Shown here in pieces: positions 52,102 to 61,174 of a stretch of DNA of 64,000 nucleotides (within the stretch, counting starts at the first letter, position 1; each line of letters starts with the position of its first letter). The DNA lies in the NCBI GenBank assembly GCA_965119215.1, contig CBCPKK010000005.1:248001-312000 (forward strand), in the 5' to 3' direction. This DNA comes from Buttiauxella sp965119215. Lineage in GTDB: Bacteria; Pseudomonadota; Gammaproteobacteria; Enterobacterales; Enterobacteriaceae. The translations under genes were made by a program, and so were the position numbers. Below the pieces are notes generated by a model that searched no databases, was not told where the DNA came from, and saw nothing but the letters and a program-made list of their open reading frames with translations.

Positions 52102-52726
52102 ACTCCGCAACAGCCGGTGGAATTAGGTCGTCGCAAGGTAAATGCTGCTCCAGACGCTGGCGAATGGCTGTCGCCGAAATGTCATACATCGGCGTTTGTG
52201 CAAGGTAAATTTTACCCGCAGGCTGAGTATGAAGTTGTTCAACCGACGAAGCCTGGTGCGCATCAAGCCACTGTTGTTCTTCGGCGGTACCCATCGACAC
52301 AGAATATCCCGGACGCTGGCAAACAAGCAGGTGGCATAACGTCAGCAATGTTTCCCAGCGGTGCCAGCGGTGCAGGCTCAGCAAAGAATCCTGGCCCACG
52401 ATGAACGCCAGCGGCTGCTCAGATCCAATTTCTGCACGCAACTGTTCCAGTGTTTCAACGGTATACGACGGTGTTTTACGTTGCAGTTCGCGGTCGTCCA
52501 GCTTAAACAGTGGATTCCCTGCGATGGCAAGCTGAACCATAGCTTTGCGTTGCTGGCTGTCTGCCTGCGGCTGTGGGCGATGCGGCGGCACGTTGTTTGG
52601 CATAATAGTGACCTGCTGTAGCGCCACCTGTTTTGCCAGCGCTTCGACCGGTTTTAAATGCCCGTAATGGATGGGGTCAAATGTCCCTCCATACAAGGCA
52701 ATTAAACGCGATGTGGTCTTAGCCAT
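52073..52726 (-). CDS. nadD: Nicotinate-mononucleotide adenylyltransferase NadD
   Basis: The 217-aa enzyme has GGTFDPIHYGH (HxGH at 20-23) and the ISATAIRQRL signature. It adenylates nicotinate mononucleotide on the way to NAD. The ATG at 52726 overlaps the holA stop by 8 nt (AATGGCTAA); the longer upstream frame runs inside holA. The segment is less like E. coli NadD than its neighbours are like their homologues. Confidence 0.93.
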   Translation of the reverse strand: MAKTTSRLIALYGGTFDPIHYGHLKPVEALAKQVALQQVTIMPNNVPPHRPQPQADSQQRKAMVQLAIAGNPLFKLDDRELQRKTPSYTVETLEQLRAEIGSEQPLAFIVGQDSLLSLHRWHRWETLLTLCHLLVCQRPGYSVSMGTAEEQQWLDAHQASSVEQLHTQPAGKIYLAQTPMYDISATAIRQRLEQHLPCDDLIPPAVAEFIRQHHLYG

Positions 52727-53750
52727 TGATAAAGATTTCCGGCAAGGCTTTATGGCAAAGCAGTAGGGAAAGCCCTTCAAGTTCAGCCCAAACCGATTGT
52801 CCATAGTCTTTCTTGAGCGTCAGTTCTATCTGGCTGAGCAAACGAACGGCTTGATAAAGTTGCTCTACGGATAAGCGATTAAGCGCTTCAGTCACCAGTG
52901 CCCGGCGGTTTTGCCATACGCGTTGTTGGTCAAATAAAGTGCGTAGCGGAGTGTGGGCCGACTGACGTTTTAGATTCACCAGTTGCAGCAGTTCGCGTTG
53001 GATAGTACGGAGCAGAATGACCGGCTCGCTGGCTTCAAGTCTGAGCTGTTGCAGAATGTGCAGCGCACGTTTGCTTTTCCCTGCCAGAATTGCATCCACC
53101 CAATGGAACGGCGTGAAATGCGCCGCGTCGTTTACCGCTTGCTCCACTCGAGGCAATGTCAGGGTGCCATCCGGCCAAATCAACGACAGGCGTTCCAGAG
53201 CCTGTGACAGCGCCAGCAGGTTACCTTCGTAGCAATAGCACAGCAGTTGGTTTGCAGCATCATCCAGTGTGAGGTTCATCTGTTTGGCGCGTTGAGCAAC
53301 CCAGCGTGGCAATTGAGCCTGCTCTGGAGTCTGACAAGTGACAAGAACGCTGCGATCGGCCAGTTTGCCCAGCCATGCCGCATTTTCCTGCGCTTTGGTA
53401 AATTTATTACCGCGCACCAGCAGCAGAATGTCGTCATGAAGCAAGGACACCAGAATATCGAGCTGTGCGTTAATCGCGGCGTTGGGGCCGTTTTCTGGCA
53501 GCAGCAGCAGGAGTGTCTGACGACTGGCAAACAGGCTTAACGCCTGGCAAATAGAGAACAGATCTTGCCAGTCGGTGCTGGCATCAATCTGAACGGTATG
53601 GTGTTCTTCGAAGCCCTGGGTGCTTGCCGTTTGGCGTATCGCATCCTGGCTTTCCTGGAGTAACAGGGGATCGTTGCCCAGCAGAAGGTACGCCGCGCGC
53701 AGCCCTTCATTGAGCTGCGCGCGGAGTTGTTCAGGGTACAACCGAATCAT
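52719..53750 (-). CDS. holA: DNA polymerase III delta subunit HolA
   Basis: The 343-aa clamp-loader subunit matches E. coli in length, beginning MIRLYPEQLRAQLNEGLRAA, with YLLLGNDPLLLQESQDAI. It opens the beta sliding clamp. It overlaps lptE by 4 nt (ATGA) and nadD by 8 nt. Confidence 0.95.
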   Translation of the reverse strand: MIRLYPEQLRAQLNEGLRAAYLLLGNDPLLLQESQDAIRQTASTQGFEEHHTVQIDASTDWQDLFSICQALSLFASRQTLLLLLPENGPNAAINAQLDILVSLLHDDILLLVRGNKFTKAQENAAWLGKLADRSVLVTCQTPEQAQLPRWVAQRAKQMNLTLDDAANQLLCYCYEGNLLALSQALERLSLIWPDGTLTLPRVEQAVNDAAHFTPFHWVDAILAGKSKRALHILQQLRLEASEPVILLRTIQRELLQLVNLKRQSAHTPLRTLFDQQRVWQNRRALVTEALNRLSVEQLYQAVRLLSQIELTLKKDYGQSVWAELEGLSLLLCHKALPEIFING

Positions 53751-54355
53751 TTGCTACCAGATGTGGCCGAAAGCGTGGTCGACGTACGGCCAGTCGACGT
53801 TGCAGTCGAGCTGCTCACCGGCTTCTCAGCGTCTTTGGTTTCAGCCACGTCAGCGGTGTGCACAGTCGTCAGCTTACGAATAAGCTGTTGTGCCGCAGTG
53901 GTGTACATCTCTTTGATAAGCAAGTCTTGCTCAGCATCTTTTGCCAAAGCAGTCAGCGGGTTATCAAAGAATGATTTATACACTTTGGCGCTAATAGGGT
54001 AGATATCGTGGCCTGGAATCAGCACTTGTGCTGAAACAGTCATGACCATTTGATACTCAGCAGTACGCCCATCCTGGAATATGGATGCCGTATCCTGGCC
54101 AAGCGAGCTTCCCAGAATGCGCAGAGAAGGAATGTCTTTGCGTACACCCGTTCCGGTGTCATCCACAATCGTGACGCCGTTAAGGCGCAACTGAGAGCGA
54201 ATCTCACGTGTTAGAGGGCCGTTGGGATCGCTGGAGTTCAGGATCATCGTTTTCATTTGGTCAGGAACCTGCGTGTTGCCACGCAGGTGAAAACCACACC
54301 CGGCGGTGACAAGCACCGCCAAAGTAACTAACAAGCTGACAAAGGGATGTCGCAC
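53747..54355 (-). CDS. lptE: LPS-assembly lipoprotein LptE
   Basis: The 202-aa lipoprotein has lipobox LVTAGC with Cys20, then GFHLRGNTQVP. LptE plugs the LptD barrel in the outer membrane. The C-terminal tail is a Ser/Thr-rich stretch slightly longer than in E. coli (193 aa). It follows leuS at 14 bp. Confidence 0.95.
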   Translation of the reverse strand: MRHPFVSLLVTLAVLVTAGCGFHLRGNTQVPDQMKTMILNSSDPNGPLTREIRSQLRLNGVTIVDDTGTGVRKDIPSLRILGSSLGQDTASIFQDGRTAEYQMVMTVSAQVLIPGHDIYPISAKVYKSFFDNPLTALAKDAEQDLLIKEMYTTAAQQLIRKLTTVHTADVAETKDAEKPVSSSTATSTGRTSTTLSATSGSK

Positions 54356-54369
54356 GGTTCCTCCTGCGC

Positions 54370-56952
54370 TTAGCCCACAACCAGATTGAGCAGTTTGCCC
54401 GGAACGTAAATCACTTTACGCACGGTCACACCCTCAAGATATTTCGCAACCAGATGTTCCTGACCTGCGCGTTCCTGCACTTGTTCTTGTGTTGCATCTG
54501 CCGGAACAGTGATTTTGCCGCGAACTTTACCGTTCACTTGCACCACAACCAGCAAAGAATCTTCGATCATCGCTTTTTCATCAGCCTGCGGCCATGGTGC
54601 GTTGTCGATATCACCTTCACCGCCCAGAGACTGCCACATATCGAAGCACACGTGCGGGGTGAACGGATAAAGCATACGAACAACCGCCAACAGTGCTTCG
54701 TTCAACAGCGCGCGATCCTGGTCACTCTCCTGCGGTGTTTTCGCCAGTTTGTTCATCAATTCCATGATGGCAGCGATTGCGGTGTTAAAGGTCTGGCGAC
54801 GACCAACATCATCGGTTACTTTCGCGATAGTTTTGTGAACATCACGGCGTAACGCTTTTTGATCTTCGTTCAGAGCAGCAATATCAAGCGCGGGTGCCGC
54901 GCCACGACTGCTGTGCTCGTATGCCAGTCTCCAGACACGTTTCAGGAAGCGGTTTGCTCCTTCAACGCCTGATTCCTGCCATTCCAGCGTCATATCTGCA
55001 GGCGCTGCAAACATCATAAACAAGCGAACGGTGTCAGCGCCGTAGCGTTCAACCATCACTTGCGGGTCGATGCCGTTGTTTTTCGACTTCGACATTTTGC
55101 TCATGCCAGCATAGACCAGTTCATTGCCCTGTGCGTCAGAGGCTTTGATAATACGGCCTTTCTCGTCACGTTCTACAATCGCGTCAACCGGGGAAACCCA
55201 GTTACGCTCACCGTTAACACCGGTGTAATAGAAGGCATCAGCCAGAACCATACCCTGACACAGCAGTTGTTTAGCAGGCTCGTTAGAGGTCACCATGCCT
55301 GCATCACGCATCAGTTTGTGGAAGAAGCGGAAGTAGAGCAGGTGCATGATGGCGTGTTCGATGCCACCAATGTAGATATCAACCGGCAGCCAGTAGTTAG
55401 CGGCTTTAGAATCCAGCATGCCTTTATCGTACTGCGGGCAGGTGTAACGCGCGTAGTACCAGGAAGACTCCATAAAGGTGTCGAAGGTATCGGTTTCACG
55501 CAGCGCGGGTTTGCCATCAATAGTGGTTTTTGCCCACTCAGGATCGGCTTTGATTGGGCTGGTGATACCATCCATCACAACGTCTTCTGGCAGGATAACC
55601 GGCAGTTGATCGGCAGGCGTTGGCATAACTGTGCCGTCTTCCAGAGTCACCATTGGAATTGGTGCGCCCCAGTAACGCTGACGGGAAACGCCCCAATCGC
55701 GCAGACGGTAGTTAACTTTGCGTACGCCTTCACCTTTAGCCGCGAGTTTATCCGCGATGGCGTTGAAGCCAGCCTGGTAATCCAGACCGTCAAATTCACC
55801 GGAGTTAAACAGCACGCCTTTTTCAGTCATTGCTGATGCAGACAGGTCTGGCTCGCTGCCATCGGCATTAAGAATAACCGCTTTGATTTGCAGGCCGTAT
55901 TTGGTCGCAAATTCCCAGTCACGCTGGTCGTGGCCTGGTACAGCCATAACTGCGCCAGTGCCGTATTCCATCAACACGAAGTTAGCGACCCAAACTGGAA
56001 TTGTTTCGCCAGTCAGCGGGTGAATCGCGTTGATGCCAGTGGCTACGCCTTTCTTCTCCATCGTTGCCATTTCTGCTTCGGCAACTTTGGTATTACGGCA
56101 TTCATCGACGAATTCAGCCAGTTCCGGGTTGTTCACCACTGCTTGCTGCGCGAGTGGGTGACCTGCTGCCACTGCCAGATAAGTTACACCCATAAAGGTG
56201 TCCGGGCGTGTGGTATAAACAGTCAGTTTCTCGGCGCTGTTTTCAACGTTGAAAGTAATCTCAACGCCTTCGGAGCGGCCAATCCAGTTACGCTGCATGG
56301 TTTTGACCTGCTCAGGCCAATGGTCAAGCGTATCCAAATCGTTTAACAGTTCGTCAGCGTAAGCGGTGATTTTGATAAACCACTGTGGGATTTCTTTACG
56401 CTCAACCTTGGTATCGCAGCGCCAGCAACAGCCATCGATAACCTGCTCGTTTGCCAGAACGGTCTGGTCATTCGGGCACCAGTTAACAGCGGAGGTTTTT
56501 TTATAAACCAACCCTTTGTTATACAACTGGGTAAAGAATTGCTGTTCCCAACGGTAGTATTCCGGGGTACAGGTCGCCAGCTCACGGCTCCAGTCATAAC
56601 CAAAGCCCAGCGTTTTGAGCTGGTTCTTCATGTAATTGATGTTGTCGTAAGTCCACGGCGCTGGTGCGGTGTTGTTTTTTACCGCAGCCCCTTCCGCTGG
56701 CAGGCCGAACGCATCCCAACCGATAGGCTGAAGAACGTTTTTGCCCAGCATACGCTGGTAGCGTGCGATAACGTCACCGATGGTGTAGTTACGAACGTGG
56801 CCCATGTGTAGTCGGCCAGAAGGATAGGGGAGCATCGAGAGGCAGTAATACTTCTCTTTGCCTTCGTCTTCGGTAACTTCAAAAGTACGCTTCTCTTGCC
56901 AGTGAAGCTGTACGTTGGATTCTATCTCTTCCGGGCGATATTGCTCTTGCAT
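54370..56952 (-). CDS. leuS: Leucine-tRNA ligase LeuS
   Basis: The 860-aa class I synthetase has HMGH (49-52, PSGRLHMGHVRNY) and SKMSKSKNNG near residue 618. A zinc-like CCWRCDTKVERK segment and the CP1 editing domain (TTRPDTFMGVTYLAVA) are present. It heads the leuS-lptE-holA-nadD operon; upstream, TTGCCG with TATGCT-like boxes lies near 57030-57060. Confidence 0.97.
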   Translation of the reverse strand: MQEQYRPEEIESNVQLHWQEKRTFEVTEDEGKEKYYCLSMLPYPSGRLHMGHVRNYTIGDVIARYQRMLGKNVLQPIGWDAFGLPAEGAAVKNNTAPAPWTYDNINYMKNQLKTLGFGYDWSRELATCTPEYYRWEQQFFTQLYNKGLVYKKTSAVNWCPNDQTVLANEQVIDGCCWRCDTKVERKEIPQWFIKITAYADELLNDLDTLDHWPEQVKTMQRNWIGRSEGVEITFNVENSAEKLTVYTTRPDTFMGVTYLAVAAGHPLAQQAVVNNPELAEFVDECRNTKVAEAEMATMEKKGVATGINAIHPLTGETIPVWVANFVLMEYGTGAVMAVPGHDQRDWEFATKYGLQIKAVILNADGSEPDLSASAMTEKGVLFNSGEFDGLDYQAGFNAIADKLAAKGEGVRKVNYRLRDWGVSRQRYWGAPIPMVTLEDGTVMPTPADQLPVILPEDVVMDGITSPIKADPEWAKTTIDGKPALRETDTFDTFMESSWYYARYTCPQYDKGMLDSKAANYWLPVDIYIGGIEHAIMHLLYFRFFHKLMRDAGMVTSNEPAKQLLCQGMVLADAFYYTGVNGERNWVSPVDAIVERDEKGRIIKASDAQGNELVYAGMSKMSKSKNNGIDPQVMVERYGADTVRLFMMFAAPADMTLEWQESGVEGANRFLKRVWRLAYEHSSRGAAPALDIAALNEDQKALRRDVHKTIAKVTDDVGRRQTFNTAIAAIMELMNKLAKTPQESDQDRALLNEALLAVVRMLYPFTPHVCFDMWQSLGGEGDIDNAPWPQADEKAMIEDSLLVVVQVNGKVRGKITVPADATQEQVQERAGQEHLVAKYLEGVTVRKVIYVPGKLLNLVVG

Positions 56953-57205
56953 GGCAGCCAGTGGTCCTGTGATGAAAGACAGCTACAGGTTGTAGCTTTT
57001 TACGTATTAGATTTCAGATCCGCATAGCATAGCCGATAAGACTGCGGCAAAACAGCCTTTCAACAGCCGGTGACGCCATTTCTCGTTTGCAGTTATTTAC
57101 GTTGCATGTGGTCAATCTAACAAAGTGATGGCCGATTAAGGTCTACTATTAGAGTAGGTTACATGACACTGAATGCAGGAAACTCTTCAAGGAGGCAGGC
57201 AGACG

Positions 57206-57688
57206 ATGAACAAGGTTGCTCAATTTTACCGTGAACTGGTGGCTTCACTCACCGATCGCTTACGTAATGGAGAGCGGGATATAGATGAACTGGTCGCCAG
57301 TGCGCGCAAACGCATGAACGAAACCGGGGAGTTAACTCGCACTGAAGTTGATGAAGTTACGCGTGCAGTCCGTCGAGATTTAGAAGAGTTTGCTCGCAGC
57401 TACAACGAAAGCCAGGATGAATTTACCGACAGCGTTTTCATGCGTGTCATTAAAGAAAGTATCTGGCAAGAACTGGCGGATATCACAGACAAAACTCAGC
57501 TTGAATGGCGTGAAGTTTTTCAGGATCTCAACCATCACGGTGTTTACCACAGCGGTGAGGTGGTCGGCCTTGGGAATCTGGTCTGTGAAAACTGTCACTT
57601 CCACTTGGCGATTTATACCCCGGATGTGCTGCCAGTTTGTCCTAAATGTGGGCATAACCAATTCAGCCGTCGGCCGTTTGAACCTTAA
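57206..57688 (+). CDS. ybeL: DUF1451 zinc-ribbon protein YbeL
   Basis: The 160-aa protein has a long charged helical N-terminal half (LVASLTDRLRNGERDIDELV) and a C-terminal zinc ribbon (CENCHFH ... CPKCGHNQF). It equals E. coli YbeL. The function is unknown. The start at 57206 fits the family length, after AAGGAGG. The TRAP binding protein gene follows at 27 bp and may be cotranscribed. Confidence 0.93.
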   Translation: MNKVAQFYRELVASLTDRLRNGERDIDELVASARKRMNETGELTRTEVDEVTRAVRRDLEEFARSYNESQDEFTDSVFMRVIKESIWQELADITDKTQLEWREVFQDLNHHGVYHSGEVVGLGNLVCENCHFHLAIYTPDVLPVCPKCGHNQFSRRPFEP

Positions 57689-57715
57689 GCACCACTACAC
57701 AGCGAAGGAACCGCT

Positions 57716-58762
57716 ATGCCCCAGAAGTATTTGGCCAGAAAGATGCTGGCTGTCGTAATCACCGCGCTGCTGATACCTACTACGGTATCGGCGGCTCAAA
57801 TCCTGACATATACCGATCACGAACCGCTGGGCGGGATGCGTACCCGCTTTATTAAGGACGTTTTCTTTGCCGAAATTGAAAAAGAATCTCACGGTCGCCT
57901 GAAAGTTGAAGATCACTGGAACAGTGAACTGTCGCGTAGCTATGACGCACTGGGCGTGGTGAAAGAAGGCAAAATTGCCGACATGACGATCGTCGTTCCT
58001 GAATACACGCCGAAAGAATTCCCCCTACAGCAGATCTTCAAAAGCTTCCCTGTCGGGCCAACCGGGGATAAACAAGTCCAGTTTTTCCGCAAGGCTTACG
58101 CCACTATTCCAGCTTTCCAGGCTGAATTTTCTCAGCAAAATGTGGTGAATATCTTCCTGGCAACCGGCTATCCCGTTGCGTTCTTCAGCACCAAACCTTT
58201 GAATAAACTTGATGATATCAAAGGGACTAAATGGCGTTCTGCCAGCTTCTGGCATCAGGACTTCCTGAAAAACACCGGAGCGATTCCTGTATCTATGCCG
58301 TGGGGCGAAGGAATTTATGATGCTCTGAAAGCGGGAACTCTGGATGGGCTCATGGTCAACGTCGACAGCGGTTATGAGCTAAACGTCCATAAAACAGCGC
58401 CCAATGTTTTGATCTCCAAAGATCTGTGGTTGGGGCATGTTTACCCGCTGGTGATGAACAAAAACACGTGGGACAAGCTTGCCGACGAAGATAAGCAAGC
58501 CATTCAGCGCGCGGCTGAAAAATCTTATCAAACTTTAGGTTCGGTCATGGACAGCAGCTTCGATGCGATGGTGGAAGAGTTGCGTAATAATGGCGCGCAT
58601 ATCCGCAAGCTGAGCGCTAATGAAGTTGCCCTGTGGGAAACCTCGGTGAACTATCAGCAAGTGCAGGATAAGTGGGTTAAGGAACAAGAGGGCAAAGGCG
58701 TGAAAGATGCCGGCCCGACGATGGAAAAAGTCACCGCTTTACTGAAAGAAACAATGAAATAA
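57716..58762 (+). CDS. TRAP transporter substrate-binding protein, DctP family (orphan)
   Basis: The 348-aa precursor has a signal peptide ending near TTVSA. The DctP fold has FFAEIEKESHGRLKVE, FFSTKPLNKLDDIKGTKWRS with the conserved ligand-carboxylate Arg, and GIYDALKAGTLDGLMVN. Such proteins deliver carboxylates to DctQM membrane proteins, but none is in the window. AAGGA precedes the ATG. It sits where E. coli has the ybeQ-rihA region, between ybeL and gltL. Confidence 0.88.
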   Translation: MPQKYLARKMLAVVITALLIPTTVSAAQILTYTDHEPLGGMRTRFIKDVFFAEIEKESHGRLKVEDHWNSELSRSYDALGVVKEGKIADMTIVVPEYTPKEFPLQQIFKSFPVGPTGDKQVQFFRKAYATIPAFQAEFSQQNVVNIFLATGYPVAFFSTKPLNKLDDIKGTKWRSASFWHQDFLKNTGAIPVSMPWGEGIYDALKAGTLDGLMVNVDSGYELNVHKTAPNVLISKDLWLGHVYPLVMNKNTWDKLADEDKQAIQRAAEKSYQTLGSVMDSSFDAMVEELRNNGAHIRKLSANEVALWETSVNYQQVQDKWVKEQEGKGVKDAGPTMEKVTALLKETMK

Positions 58763-58778
58763 AACGGTATGAGCTATG

Positions 58779-58813
58779 CCGCGCAACCGCCGTAATAAAC
58801 GGTGATTGCGCGG
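58779..58813. other. Long hairpin between the TRAP gene and gltL
   Basis: CCGCGCAACCGCCGT pairs with ACGGTGATTGCGCGG at 13 of 15 positions around a 5-nt loop. Only weak AT tracts flank it. It lies between convergent genes and probably contributes to termination on both strands. Confidence 0.5.
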
Positions 58814-58829
58814 ATTTAACACAGATGAA

Positions 58830-59555
58830 TTAATGCAGGATTTTCGCCAGGAAGTCTTTCGCACGTTCAGATTGCGGATTATTGAAGAAATCCTCTTTAT
58901 TCGAGTCTTCGACAATCTTCCCTTCATCCATAAAGATCACGCGGTTCGCCACTTTGCGGGCAAAGCCCATTTCGTGCGTCACCACCATCATGGTCATTCC
59001 TTCATTTGCCAGTTCAACCATAACGTCCAGCACTTCGTTGATCATCTCAGGATCAAGTGCCGAAGTGGGTTCATCAAACAGCATTGCCACCGGGTCCATA
59101 CACAGTGCACGGGCAATCGCTACACGCTGCTGCTGGCCACCGGAAAGCTGAGCGGGAAACTTGTCCGCATGAGCCGTTAACCCAACGCGCTCAAGCAATT
59201 TAAGCCCTTTTTTACGCGATTCTTCTTTGTTGCGTCGCAGTACTTTTACCTGGGCAAGCGTCAGGTTTTCAATAATCGACAGATGTGGGAAAAGCTCAAA
59301 GTGTTGGAACACCATGCCGACGTGAGAACGCAGCTCAGCCAGGTTGGTTTTCTTATTGTTCACTGGCGTGCCGTTAACCACAATCTCGCCTTTTTGTACC
59401 GGTTCCAGGCCGTTTACGGTTTTAATCAGCGTCGATTTACCGGAGCCTGATGGCCCGCAAACCACCACCACTTCACCTTTTTTTACTTCGGTTGAGCAGT
59501 CGGTTAGCACCTGAAAGTGACCATACCATTTAGAAACATTTTTCAGGGAAATCAT
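58830..59555 (-). CDS. gltL: Glutamate/aspartate ABC transporter ATPase GltL
   Basis: The 241-aa ATPase has Walker A GPSGSGKST, signature LSGGQQQR, Walker B and switch His (MMVVTHEMGFA). It energises uptake of L-Glu and L-Asp by GltJK. It shares one base with the gltK stop (TAATG). Confidence 0.96.
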   Translation of the reverse strand: MISLKNVSKWYGHFQVLTDCSTEVKKGEVVVVCGPSGSGKSTLIKTVNGLEPVQKGEIVVNGTPVNNKKTNLAELRSHVGMVFQHFELFPHLSIIENLTLAQVKVLRRNKEESRKKGLKLLERVGLTAHADKFPAQLSGGQQQRVAIARALCMDPVAMLFDEPTSALDPEMINEVLDVMVELANEGMTMMVVTHEMGFARKVANRVIFMDEGKIVEDSNKEDFFNNPQSERAKDFLAKILH

Positions 59556-60229
59556 TAGACTGTCCTTTTCTTCAAGTAGCTGACCAACAGCGAGGCACTA
59601 AGGCTGATGATGAAATACACCAGACCGGCAAACAGGATCATTTCAACCTGGGTTCCATCACGCTCGCCAATAGTGGAAGCGGTACGGAAGAAGTCAGCCA
59701 GGCTCAAGACATACACCAGCGACGTATCCTGGAATAACACGATGCCCTGGGTTAACAGTAGCGGCACCATGGCCCGGAACGCCTGCGGCAGGATTATCAG
59801 TTTCATCGACTGCCAGTGGGTCATGCCCAGCGCCAGTGCGGCGTAGGACTGCCCGCGTGAAACACTCTGAATACCTGCACGAATAATCTCTGAATAGTAG
59901 GCCGCTTCAAACATAGAAAACGCCACTATTGCGGAGATAAGACGAATGTCCGTTTGCGGTGAAAGACCCAACACTTTTTGCAAGAACCCTGGCACCACCA
60001 GATAGAACCACAGCAGCACCATGACCAGCGGGATAGAACGGAAAACGTTGACGTACGCGCTGGCAAACCAGGCAATCGGCTTAATCGGCGACAGGCGCAT
60101 CACCGCGAGCAAGGTTCCCCACACGATACCGAAGATAACCGCCGTAACCGTGATTTTCAGGGTGATAACCAGCCCTTGCATCAGGTAAGGCATGGCGGGG
60201 AGAATAGAACTCCAGTCAAACTCGTACAT
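59555..60229 (-). CDS. gltK: Glutamate/aspartate ABC transporter permease GltK
   Basis: The 224-aa permease has five membrane segments and the EAA loop (SYAALALGMTHWQSMKLIILPQA). It pairs with GltJ. It overlaps gltL and gltJ by one base each. Confidence 0.96.
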   Translation of the reverse strand: MYEFDWSSILPAMPYLMQGLVITLKITVTAVIFGIVWGTLLAVMRLSPIKPIAWFASAYVNVFRSIPLVMVLLWFYLVVPGFLQKVLGLSPQTDIRLISAIVAFSMFEAAYYSEIIRAGIQSVSRGQSYAALALGMTHWQSMKLIILPQAFRAMVPLLLTQGIVLFQDTSLVYVLSLADFFRTASTIGERDGTQVEMILFAGLVYFIISLSASLLVSYLKKRTV

Positions 60230-60969
60230 TATTTGCCTCCCATATTGCCAGGCAGGCGAATTTTGCGTTCAACCACATACATTACCAACATGATCACGGC
60301 GTTGATCAGCACGTATGCCAGGGTGATTGCGGTAAAGGATTCGTAGGCGTGGGCAGAGTAATCCAGCAATTTACCCGCTTGAGCGGCCATATCGACCAGA
60401 CCAATCGTTGAGGCGATAGCCGAGTTTTTCACCAGGTTCATCATTTCAGATGTCATTGGCGGCACGATAACGCGATAAGCGTTTGGCAGCAGAACATAGC
60501 GATACGCTTGCGGCAGCGTCAGCCCCATCGCCAGCGCGGCATTTTTCTGCCCGCTTGGCAGCGATTGAATGGCGGCGCGAACCTGCTCACAGACGCGAGC
60601 GGCGGTAAACAAGCCAAGACAAATCATCGACGAGACAAAGAATTGCACATTCGGGTCGAGTTCTGATTTAAACCACATCCCGAGATTTTCTGGCAGTAAT
60701 TCCGGCACCACTAAGTACCAGGTAAAGAACTGCACGATGAGCGGCACGTTACGGAACAGTTCTACGTAAAGTGTGCCTAAACCGGAAAGCCATTTATTAG
60801 GGACGGTACGTAGGATGCCAAACAACGAGCCGACGAGGAAAGCGATTATCCATGCGCAGATGGACAGGGCGACGGTGACCTGGAAGCCATTCCAAATCCA
60901 GCCCAAATAGGTGGTGTTGCCGAACGGGGCGGGCTGTAGAAATATCCCCCAGTTCCAGTCTATTGACAT
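60229..60969 (-). CDS. gltJ: Glutamate/aspartate ABC transporter permease GltJ
   Basis: The 246-aa permease has the His/Glu-type polar amino acid permease domain and the EAA loop (NAALAMGLTLPQAYRYVLLPNA). It is the first gene after the SroC-like RNA; CCAGGAG precedes the ATG. Confidence 0.96.
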   Translation of the reverse strand: MSIDWNWGIFLQPAPFGNTTYLGWIWNGFQVTVALSICAWIIAFLVGSLFGILRTVPNKWLSGLGTLYVELFRNVPLIVQFFTWYLVVPELLPENLGMWFKSELDPNVQFFVSSMICLGLFTAARVCEQVRAAIQSLPSGQKNAALAMGLTLPQAYRYVLLPNAYRVIVPPMTSEMMNLVKNSAIASTIGLVDMAAQAGKLLDYSAHAYESFTAITLAYVLINAVIMLVMYVVERKIRLPGNMGGK

Positions 60970-60984
60970 AACATACTCCTGGAA

Positions 60985-61015
60985 AAAATTGAGGGTAGCG
61001 AGTTGCGCTACCCTC
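60985..61015 (-). terminator. Terminator at the gltI/SroC 3' end
   Basis: A perfect 10-bp stem (60991-61000 with 61006-61015) has a 5-nt loop and is followed by TTTTTT on the minus strand. It allows partial readthrough into gltJ, making gltI more abundant than gltJKL. Confidence 0.9.
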
Positions 61016-61160
61016 GAAGATTGATGAGAAGCTTGTACCCTGATTTCAGGTCATAGCCTGAGATTTATGGGGTACTTTCACGCTGGATGGGGAACGGCCA
61101 TCCAACGCATAGTCTGTCCGAGCTTCGGTTCGTCAATCGAGAGGGCTGGGTCATCCCGGC
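60985..61160 (-). ncRNA. sroC: SroC small RNA homologue (from gltI 3' region)
   Basis: The gltI-gltJ gap (60970-61174) contains a sequence ending in a strong terminator hairpin (stem 60991-61015, GAGGGTAGCG / CGCTACCCTC, followed by T6 on the minus strand). In Salmonella and E. coli the SroC RNA is processed from this part of the gltIJKL mRNA and sponges the sRNA GcvB. Position, strand and terminator fit. The 5' end is not defined by sequence. Confidence 0.7.
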
Positions 61161-61174
61161 CCCTGTGGTTCTAA

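Noticed and set aside
55060..55836. 258-codon frame antisense to leuS
   Set aside because: Long only because leuS codon usage leaves few stops on the other strand; no recognisable domain.
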